IMG/VR virus record: IMGVR_UViG_3300008735_001079 | Span: 1 to 39,202 of that record | Length of the DNA: 39,202 bases | Reading direction: 5' to 3' (one strand) | From: a virus | Shown: one piece after another, positions 23,939 to 29,415 of the stretch | Position numbering within the stretch: position 1 is the stretch's first letter | How the letters are laid out: each line of letters starts with the position of its first letter | The notes under the pieces: model-generated | What the model saw: only the letters and a program-made list of their open reading frames with translations | What the model was told of the DNA's origin: nothing | Databases searched by the model: none | Translations under genes and position numbers: made by a program

Positions 23939-24711
23939 CTATTCCGTATAATTGCCCATATCTTTTATATTAATATTACTAAAATCTTCGTCCTTTACGT
24001 CCGTTCCCTTCTTAGAAACATTTCCCAAAGATTTTCCTTTAAAAAGTCCTCTGAAACCTTTCAGCTTATCGTCTATGTTATCTTTTGTAATTTCATCATC
24101 CTGTTTATGTGAATCTTCTACAAAAAATACATTATCATAGTATCTCTTTAGTAAGTCATTAAATTTTTGTACTTGATCCGAAGATCCAGTGTCAAGGGTA
24201 GCAGCTTTAGCAATTATCGCTGTTTTTAGATATTCACCCTGCATGTCGCGGTCTAGGCCACTTAAAAGAATAAGTTCTTTTAAGCTTCCTCTTTCCCCGA
24301 GCTCAATTCCCCTGACTTTTGCTCTAAGTCGTTTGGCATTGAGCTTGTTTCGAAAAAAGTTTTTTCGATCTCCTCTCCAGTTATAGCTTCACCAAGTTCC
24401 TTTTCAAATTCCGAGTGCTCTTTAGTAAGTTTATCTAATACAAAACTTGGTTGATTTTCAAGAAAGTCTTTTGCTTCGTCTGTAGACTTAAATGAATGCT
24501 TATTATATTTCTTTACTGTAAAAGATAACAGCATTAGACTGTAAGTATGCAGCACAAAAGCAGAAGATCCTGTAACATCGCTCATACTGTCTTCTATTAT
24601 TAACTGGTCTTTAGCAGATAAATTCTGCAAACTAACTTTTATCTTCCCATTAGCTAATTCTACCTCTTTTGTAGCGTAGCCATTTTCAAATACCTGTTCT
24701 AAAAAATTCAT
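23939..24711 (-). CDS. Tail assembly chaperone, frameshifted (G-T-like) product
   Basis: A -1 shift at the heptamer at 24352-24358 joins the first 120 codons of the short chaperone to an overlapping frame open to TAG 23939. This gives a 257-aa fusion. The new frame reads RNKLNAKRLRAKVRGIELGE then RGSLKELILLSGLDRDMQGE, with no stop between 24352 and 23939, and looks like a natural basic/helical protein. Without the shift the same downstream frame would have to start at an ATG at 24242-24244 with no ribosome site. In lambda-type phages the G-T fusion recruits the tail tube protein to the tape measure. That role is inferred. Confidence 0.75.
24280..24711 (-). CDS. Tail assembly chaperone, short (G-like) product
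   Basis: 143 aa, ATG 24709-24711 to TAA 24280. It is acidic and helical, with MNFLEQVFENGYATKEVELA at the start and a C-terminus KTFFETSSMPNDLEQ. It is the first gene of the leftward tail operon and immediately precedes the tape measure (apart from the frameshift extension), which is the place of the lambda G / G-T chaperone pair. A canonical -1 slippery heptamer occurs in frame near its end. The short product presumably coats or escorts the tape measure during assembly. No TGA codons are present. Identity rests on context plus the frameshift, not on sequence similarity. Confidence 0.75.
   Translation of the reverse strand: MNFLEQVFENGYATKEVELANGKIKVSLQNLSAKDQLIIEDSMSDVTGSSAFVLHTYSLMLLSFTVKKYNKHSFKSTDEAKDFLENQPSFVLDKLTKEHSEFEKELGEAITGEEIEKTFFETSSMPNDLEQKSGELSSGKEEA
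24352..24358 (-). other. Programmed -1 frameshift slippery heptamer T TTT TTC
   Basis: On the minus strand the sequence reads ACT TTT TTC GAA in the zero frame, which gives the X XXY YYZ heptamer T TTT TTC in the right phase. The zero frame stops at TAA 24280, 72 bases later, while the -1 frame is open through 23939. A weak downstream stem, GCTC with GAGC spaced by 16 bases, could help pausing. This is the classical arrangement for tail chaperone genes. Confidence 0.75.
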
Positions 24712-24762
24712 ATATTTTTATCTGATTTATTTTATCATGTTTTATTAATTAACTTCTTTATA

Positions 24763-24791
24763 CTTAAAATATAAACATTGTACACCGTCAA
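24763..24791 (-). promoter_or_regulatory. Possible promoter for the leftward tail operon
   Basis: On the minus strand TTGACG (plus 24786-24791) resembles a -35 box. TTTAAG lies 17 bases on (24763-24768), a poor -10 match. The late operon may instead rely on the phage-encoded sigma factor, whose promoter motif is unknown. Confidence 0.2.
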
Positions 24792-24815
24792 ATCAATGTA
24801 TATTTACTCAAAATT

Positions 24816-24824
24816 TGGTATAAG
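24816..24824 (+). promoter_or_regulatory. Possible extended -10 promoter for rightward transcription
   Basis: TGGTATAAG matches an extended -10 element (TGn then TATAAG). It would start transcription near 24830, just in front of the predicted structured RNA. No convincing -35 box lies at the usual distance, and A/T richness makes chance matches common. Confidence 0.25.
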
Positions 24825-24836
24825 AACAATGGTAAG

Positions 24837-24937
24837 GTGAGCCGTAAAATTCACTTTTGCCTGACTCAACCAGCAGAGTGTCAGGTGCCTAGGACCTCAT
24901 CACGACGGAGGTATTTGCTGTGACTGTGTGGTGAATT
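24837..24937 (+). ncRNA. Predicted structured RNA, domain 1 with pseudoknot
   Basis: Four helices can be drawn by eye. An outer 7-bp stem pairs AATTCAC (24848-24854) with GTGAATT (24931-24937). Hairpin 1 pairs CCTGAC (24860-24865) with GTCAGG (24880-24885). Hairpin 2 pairs ACCTC (24894-24898) with GAGGT (24908-24912). The loop of hairpin 1, CAGCA (24871-24875), can pair with TGCTG (24916-24920), which gives a pseudoknot. A competing stem GTGA (24837-24840) with TCAC (24851-24854) would break the outer stem, so two states are possible. It does not match riboswitch or ribozyme cores I know, including hammerhead, SAM, TPP and cobalamin. It could be a free ncRNA or a 5' leader of the helicase operon. 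Confidence 0.45.
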
Positions 24938-24940
24938 GTG

Positions 24941-25019
24941 TTTAGACTACGCATAAGAAGGGTACACATGAGGATAGTTGAATAGGGCTATCATAAGAAA
25001 TATGGCGTAAGAGCCTAAA
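24941..25019 (+). ncRNA. Predicted structured RNA, domain 2
   Basis: Directly after domain 1, TTTAG (24941-24945) pairs with CTAAA (25015-25019). TACGC (24948-24952) pairs with GCGTA (25005-25009), extended by AT/AT past a bulged G. GATAG (24973-24977) pairs with CTATC (24988-24992) around a 10-base loop. The nested stems with asymmetric purine-rich internal loops (for example AAGAAGGG and ATAAGAAA) look like a folded RNA rather than a terminator. Together with domain 1 it could form a single RNA of about 185 bases. No known family is recognised. Confidence 0.4.
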
Positions 25020-25026
25020 TTAAATA

Positions 25027-25053
25027 GGGAGGTGTGATTGTCTAATGCCTCCT
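25027..25053 (+). promoter_or_regulatory. Hairpin that can hide a GGAGG ribosome site
   Basis: GGAGG (25028-25032) can pair with CCTCC (25048-25052) around a 15-base loop that also holds the ATG at 25045. It lies just after the structured RNA and about 40 bases before the helicase start. It could switch translation of the short leader frame, or act as a weak terminator, since a T-rich stretch follows. Confidence 0.35.
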
Positions 25054-25071
25054 ACTATTATTTTAAAATAA
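25045..25071 (+). CDS. Possible 8-residue leader peptide
   Basis: ATG at 25045 gives MPPTIILK and a TAA at 25069-25071. GGAGGTG lies about 10 bases upstream, one of the best ribosome sites in the window. It ends 17 bases before the helicase ATG. The frame is tiny and could be chance. The Pro-Pro pair after Met is a known pausing context, which would suit a leader peptide. Confidence 0.25.
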   Translation: MPPTIILK

Positions 25072-25088
25072 AAATAAAATGGAGGATT

Positions 25089-26471
25089 ATGGAGATACTA
25101 ATTGTAATAAAAAACAAAGTTTCTATTCTTGGATTTCCAAAAGAGGTTCAAGACGATATAAAAAAACTTTTAACTATAAGTAATCCTCTTTTTCACAAGA
25201 GGTTGGACTTAGGGTTACAAAACTGGGGGATTCCCTCATCACTAAAGTACTATGAAACAGGTAATGATAACGATAACTTATTAATAGCGCCCGTAGGAGC
25301 TTTAGGAGAAATTCTTAAAATAGCCCGCTCGCACGAGATAAAAGTAGATGGATCTGATATTCATGACAAGAGACTAAGTAACCCTAAAACGGACTACTTT
25401 TCTAACTTTAAGTTTAAAGGCAAGTTAAGGGGGTACCAGGAAGATATAGTGACATCCTGTATGAGTAAGAGTATAGGAATAGTAGAAGCGATGACTGGGT
25501 CAGGTAAAACAATATGTTTTGTTAATTTAACCTTGAGAAGAAAGGAACCTACATTGATTCTCGTGCATACGCTTGAGTTAGCGAATCAAACTATAAAATC
25601 GTTTGTAAAATTTTCTAATCTGAATGAAGATGATATAGGATTTATAGGTGATGGTAGGTTCGAAGTAAAACCTATAACTATAGGGTTACACCAAACTATG
25701 TCTAAGTTAAAAAAAGATAAATTTGAAATAGTAAACGAAAGATTTGGACAAGTTATTGGAGATGAAATTCACATCGTTGGCGCTGAAACTTGGTTTAGAA
25801 CCATGAATAATATTAGTGCAAAGTATAAATTCGGTTTTACAGCGACACCTAGAAGGGACGACGGCCTAACTAAAGTGATACACTTTGCAGCCGGACCTAT
25901 AATACATAAAGTACCTAAGTCTGCTCTAGAGAATTTCTTAATTACACCTGAGGTAGAGCAGGTAAAAACTCAGTATGAATTTCAAATGTTTTCTACACAG
26001 GAGTATCAAGAGATGATTACTGATCTATCGCAGGATGATGATAGAAACGACTTCATCTTAGACTACGTAATAAGTGACGAAAATAAAGATAAGTACAGTA
26101 TTCTACTTTGTACTAGAATATCACAAGTAGAATACCTGAATCACGCATTAGGGGATAAGAGCGTGATGTTAACATCAAAAATGACTAAGAAAAAGAGAGG
26201 AGAAGTGATGGGTGAACTGTACGCTGGAGAGAAAAAAATTGTTGTCTCTACTTATGGTTTGTTCTCGACTGGAATAGATATTCCACAACTGGAAATATTA
26301 TATCTTTGTGCACCTATAAAGTCGGAAGTCAAACTTAGACAAGCTGCCGGAAGACTGATGAGGATGTCTAAAGGAAAGAAAAAAGCAAAAATAATTGACT
26401 TTATTGATCAAAAAATTGATATATTAAAGTATCAGGGATACCATAGAAATAAAATTTTTAAGAAGTTATAA
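25089..26471 (+). CDS. UvsW-like superfamily 2 DNA helicase
   Basis: 460 aa from ATG 25089. A TTG 17 codons upstream is also in frame, but the residues it adds (low-complexity Lys/Ile/Tyr) look untranslated, and GGAGG lies just before the ATG with a short 3-base gap. SF2 motifs in order: Walker A MTGSGKT (about residue 135), motif II GDEIH (~225), motif III TATPRRDD (~250), motif V around STYGLFSTGIDIPQ, motif VI QAAGRLMR (~420). The N-terminal ~120 residues match the arrangement of T4 UvsW, a recombination/fork-remodelling helicase. It is the first gene of the rightward replication module. Confidence 0.9.
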   Translation: MEILIVIKNKVSILGFPKEVQDDIKKLLTISNPLFHKRLDLGLQNWGIPSSLKYYETGNDNDNLLIAPVGALGEILKIARSHEIKVDGSDIHDKRLSNPKTDYFSNFKFKGKLRGYQEDIVTSCMSKSIGIVEAMTGSGKTICFVNLTLRRKEPTLILVHTLELANQTIKSFVKFSNLNEDDIGFIGDGRFEVKPITIGLHQTMSKLKKDKFEIVNERFGQVIGDEIHIVGAETWFRTMNNISAKYKFGFTATPRRDDGLTKVIHFAAGPIIHKVPKSALENFLITPEVEQVKTQYEFQMFSTQEYQEMITDLSQDDDRNDFILDYVISDENKDKYSILLCTRISQVEYLNHALGDKSVMLTSKMTKKKRGEVMGELYAGEKKIVVSTYGLFSTGIDIPQLEILYLCAPIKSEVKLRQAAGRLMRMSKGKKKAKIIDFIDQKIDILKYQGYHRNKIFKKL

Positions 26472-26486
26472 CAAAGGAAACTAAAC

Positions 26487-26684
26487 ATGAAAGAAATAAA
26501 ATCTTTGTCGCATGATGACAGCAAAAATACAGAAGTAAAAAATAAGTTAGAAAAGATAGGAGACAGGCAATACTATGTGTCTATATCAGGTACAATAGAG
26601 GTTCTACCTAAATCACAAAGTATGTTATCTGAAATTACAAACTATAACTCCGAAGTTATGAGGGAGTTTAGTTCTGATGATTAA
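26487..26684 (+). CDS. Small hypothetical protein
   Basis: 65 aa, with AAAGGAAAC 8-10 bases before the ATG. It is charged (Lys/Glu/Asp-rich) with a short beta segment RQYYVSISGTIEVLP. The stop overlaps the start of the peptide deformylase gene by 8 bases, which suggests translational coupling. No family is recognised. Confidence 0.6.
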   Translation: MKEIKSLSHDDSKNTEVKNKLEKIGDRQYYVSISGTIEVLPKSQSMLSEITNYNSEVMREFSSDD

Positions 26685-27198
26685 AAAGATAAATACATTT
26701 GATAATTTAAAATTAAAACAACAAAGTACAGACTGTAAAACTACAAACGGAAGTTTGGTGATGCCAGTTACTGGCAATGACTCTAAAGTATGGGACCAAG
26801 ACACGATTGATATCGTAAATGATTTGAAGGATACCGCAGAGTCTGTATCTGACAAATGTTTGGGTCTGGCATCTAATCAAATTTGGGATAAGAAGTCCCC
26901 ACCTTTATCAGTGTTTGTAGTTAGAGTACTCGATGACACCGGAAACGGCTGGAAGTGGAAGGAATTTATTAACCCGACTGTGAATGGGACGGGTAAAAAG
27001 TACAAGTCAGAAGAGGGCTGTCTCAGCTACCCTGGTCAAAAACCTAAAAAGGTTATTAGAAGAAAAAACGTTGAAATATCATACTATACTCTAGAAGATG
27101 CAGAGCAGCGGCGTAGTATGAAGATGTACGGAAACCTTACCTACCTACCTACTATTATTCAACATGAGTATGATCATTTACAAGGAAAGACTATATAA
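26677..27198 (+). CDS. def: Peptide deformylase
   Basis: 173 aa. All three family motifs are present: GLASNQ (residues 63-68, variant of GxGxAAxQ), EGCLS (113-117) and QHEYDHL (162-168). Cys115, His163 and His167 bind the metal and Glu164 is the catalytic residue. The enzyme removes the N-terminal formyl group from new proteins. The protein ends five residues after the HEYDHL motif, so the usual C-terminal helix is missing, as in many phage deformylases. It overlaps the preceding small gene. In cyanophages such enzymes are thought to help mature host or phage proteins. Here the neighbouring CCA-enzyme-like gene points to a general effect on translation. Confidence 0.92.
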   Translation: MIKKINTFDNLKLKQQSTDCKTTNGSLVMPVTGNDSKVWDQDTIDIVNDLKDTAESVSDKCLGLASNQIWDKKSPPLSVFVVRVLDDTGNGWKWKEFINPTVNGTGKKYKSEEGCLSYPGQKPKKVIRRKNVEISYYTLEDAEQRRSMKMYGNLTYLPTIIQHEYDHLQGKTI

Positions 27199-27202
27199 TA
27201 TT

Positions 27203-27565
27203 ATGAGTAATAAATATGACTTCAGTGATTTAGGGACACCTCAAAATAACGACGATTTAAAAAACAGACCCAATTTTAGGATTGTGAAGACGTGCGGTAA
27301 CTGTAAATATTTTATGTCATTCACAAGAATAAAAAAACATGGGAATTGCGGAGTAACTAAAATGAAATTAAAAAAAATAAACAAGAGTAGAAAAGAGTGC
27401 TATGATGAATCTATACGTAACCAAATAAAAGAAGAGTGGCCTAAATGTCACGCTACTACTGTTTGTGAAAACCATGTTATAAGGTCAAGAGCTTATAACA
27501 TAAGTATGGTGTCTGATTGGTGTGAAGTAGAATTTGGTGTAGACGGGATGGTGAGAGAAGACTAA
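27203..27565 (+). CDS. Small cysteine-rich protein, probably zinc-binding
   Basis: 120 aa from ATG 27203, 4 bases after the deformylase stop. An in-frame ATG 13 codons upstream lies inside the deformylase gene and is less likely. Cysteines fall as CGNC, then HGNC, ECYDE, KCHATTVCENH and DWCEV, which suggests one or two metal sites. No family is recognised. The end overlaps the start of the next gene (TAATG). Confidence 0.65.
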   Translation: MSNKYDFSDLGTPQNNDDLKNRPNFRIVKTCGNCKYFMSFTRIKKHGNCGVTKMKLKKINKSRKECYDESIRNQIKEEWPKCHATTVCENHVIRSRAYNISMVSDWCEVEFGVDGMVRED

Positions 27566-29043
27566 TGGGAACTCAAATTATAAAGATGCTCAATTCTTAC
27601 GGGTTCGATGCTTGGCTTTGCGGCGGAACCGCCAGAGACATATATCTAGGTGTGGAGCCAAGCGGATTTGATGTTGCTATAAGAGCTAACTTAAAAGAAC
27701 TCCGTGCTGCACTAACCCCGAAGATACTAAGAATAAACCAGTATGATACATCTGTAACTATAAAGTACAAAGATAGAGAGTATTGTTTGTACCCGTTAAA
27801 AAAAGTTAAGTTACAAAATACTTACTACAATTATTCTTTTACAGATAATTTGGAGGATGATGCGGCATCTAAAGACTTTACAGTGAATGCCCTTTATTTC
27901 AACCCTTTAAAAGATGAGTGGTTTGATTTTTACGACGGGATTAAAGATTTGAATAATAAGACTATAAAGTTTGTCGGTGACCCTTACCAGAGAATACTTG
28001 AATCTAAGGTTAGATTACTGAGAGCTATATCTCTATGTAGCATATTAGGAAAATCTTGGAAAATAGATGACACATCGTTAAAGGCTGTGCAAGATAATAA
28101 GTTAAAGATAGCTGGAGCACCTTCTAAACAAATATTTAACGAGTTTAAAAAGGTTCTTACTAGGTGCGAAACGCCAAGCAGATTTTTTGCACTGATGGTC
28201 AAATCTAAACTAGACGAAGAGCTGTTTACTGAATTAAAGTCTTGTGTAGGTATAGAGCAAAGTAATAAAAGAAAGAACTTAGACTTATACCAGCATATTA
28301 TGTATGCGCTTGACTCTGTGCCATTGAACCATTCAAATACCCTACTACTAAGAACATCCGCACTGTTGCATGATATAGGTAAGCCTGCTACTGAGGTGTA
28401 TACTAATACTGGGATGCATTTTTATAACCACGAAAATGTTGGAGCTTTCGTAGCTGAGAAAATACTAACACAGTGGGGGTATCCTAGTTCTATTATAGAG
28501 ACAGTCACTCTTCTAATAAGGAATCATCTATTTGATGCATCTTTTAGAAAATCAGAAGCATCAGTAAAGAAGTTGATTGCTAAAGTCGGAGAGAATAATA
28601 TACACAATTTACTTGATTTACGTGTGGCGGATAGGATGGGATGCGGACGTCCAGATATATCAATGAAACCTGTGGACATTCTAAGAGAAAAGGTTAATAA
28701 ACTGTTGTCTAAGTCTTCTCCAGATAAAATAAAAATTAAGTTATCAAACTCACAAATTGAGTCCATAATAAAAAAGACTACTGATAACGTAGAGGGATCT
28801 GTAACTAAAGTCAGAGAGTATCTTGAGCAAAAACTTGTTATAGGTAAATTACAAAACAAGCCACAGAACTTGAGACGTGCAGTTTATAAAATAAATCATA
28901 TAAGATGCCCACTAGATAAGCCTCATCTTTTTCATACCTGGTCTGAGAAGCAAAAAGGGAGTGCTGATATTTTTCCAGACGGTAGGCTAAGGTGCGGAGT
29001 TTTCTGTAACTTCTTATGTGACAATACAGAAAAATCAAAATAA
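27565..29043 (+). CDS. CCA-adding enzyme/poly(A) polymerase-like nucleotidyltransferase with HD domain
   Basis: 492 aa. The head domain shows CGGTARDIYLG (residues 19-29, family GGxxRD motif) and KDFTVNALYF, and the neck region FVGDPYQRILESKVRLLRAI. An HD domain (SALLHDIGKP, His269-Asp270; NHENVGAFVAE) follows. The last 60 residues are Cys-rich (RCPLDKPHLFH, LRCGVFCNFLC). The enzyme class adds CCA to tRNA 3' ends. The catalytic DxD after the GGxxRD motif reads Gly34-Phe35-Asp36, so the first Asp is replaced by Gly. It may be inactive, altered in activity, or use another carboxylate. The start overlaps the previous stop (TAATG). Confidence 0.85.
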   Translation: MGTQIIKMLNSYGFDAWLCGGTARDIYLGVEPSGFDVAIRANLKELRAALTPKILRINQYDTSVTIKYKDREYCLYPLKKVKLQNTYYNYSFTDNLEDDAASKDFTVNALYFNPLKDEWFDFYDGIKDLNNKTIKFVGDPYQRILESKVRLLRAISLCSILGKSWKIDDTSLKAVQDNKLKIAGAPSKQIFNEFKKVLTRCETPSRFFALMVKSKLDEELFTELKSCVGIEQSNKRKNLDLYQHIMYALDSVPLNHSNTLLLRTSALLHDIGKPATEVYTNTGMHFYNHENVGAFVAEKILTQWGYPSSIIETVTLLIRNHLFDASFRKSEASVKKLIAKVGENNIHNLLDLRVADRMGCGRPDISMKPVDILREKVNKLLSKSSPDKIKIKLSNSQIESIIKKTTDNVEGSVTKVREYLEQKLVIGKLQNKPQNLRRAVYKINHIRCPLDKPHLFHTWSEKQKGSADIFPDGRLRCGVFCNFLCDNTEKSK

Positions 29044-29046
29044 AAA

Positions 29047-29415
29047 ATGTTAATTGCTTTTTTAATAATTTCAATTATAGCTCTAAGTTTAAATACATAC
29101 TATACTATAAAGACTGTAAGAAGTCTAAAGGCTAAATACTCTAAGATTTTATCACAGAAGAAAAGCAGTGAAGTAGTTACGGGCCATATAGCAGAACAGC
29201 TAGCCCCCTTCTTAGATAACTTTCCTTATGACCCAAAGCAAGTAAAATTCTTAGGGCAGCCAATAGACTATATACATTATGGAGATAATCAGATTACTTT
29301 TATTGAGGTAAAATCTGGTAAGTCTAGGTTATCAAAAAAGCAAAAACATATAAAACAATTAATCGAAAACAACCAAGTCTTTTGGGACGAAGTGAGAATA
29401 CATGGGAAAAATTAG
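29047..29415 (+). CDS. Holliday junction resolvase-related endonuclease, membrane-anchored
   Basis: 122 aa. The N-terminal hydrophobic stretch (LIAFLIISIIALSLN) is a likely membrane segment. The rest matches the Endonuc_Holl pattern: SEVVTGHIAEQLAPFLDNFP, FLGQPIDYIHYG, ITFIEVKSGKSRLSKKQ. The Asp in PIDY and Glu/Lys in EVKSGKS fit a PD-(D/E)xK nuclease core. It overlaps the primase-helicase start by 14 bases. The leader is A-rich (AAAATAAAAAATG) with no Shine-Dalgarno. Confidence 0.8.
   Translation: MLIAFLIISIIALSLNTYYTIKTVRSLKAKYSKILSQKKSSEVVTGHIAEQLAPFLDNFPYDPKQVKFLGQPIDYIHYGDNQITFIEVKSGKSRLSKKQKHIKQLIENNQVFWDEVRIHGKN

Larger units (their letters stand above)
24712..25088. other. Divergent intergenic region between late and replication modules
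   Basis: About 375 bases with no protein-coding gene that I trust, between the leftward tail operon and the rightward replication operon. The left part (24720-24830) is very A/T-rich and could hold divergent promoters. The part 24836-25020 is clearly richer in G and C than its surroundings and contains several complementary segments (see the two ncRNA entries). The part 25027-25090 holds two ribosome-site-like GGAGG motifs. No tRNA cloverleaf or tandem repeat was found. A replication origin is possible but nothing in the sequence shows it. Confidence 0.7.

Noticed and set aside
24831-25020. tRNA or suppressor tRNA in the intergenic region
   Set aside because: No 7-bp acceptor stem with D, anticodon and T arms, and no GTTCRA T-loop; the visible stems do not form a cloverleaf.
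24831-25020. Known riboswitch or small ribozyme
   Set aside because: Conserved cores that I know (hammerhead CUGANGA/GAAA, TPP, SAM-I, purine, cobalamin B12 box) are not present.
25038-25088. TTG at 25038 as the helicase start
   Set aside because: The added 17 residues are low-complexity and overlap a hairpin; the ATG at 25089 begins the UvsW-like sequence (MEILIVIKNKVSILG).
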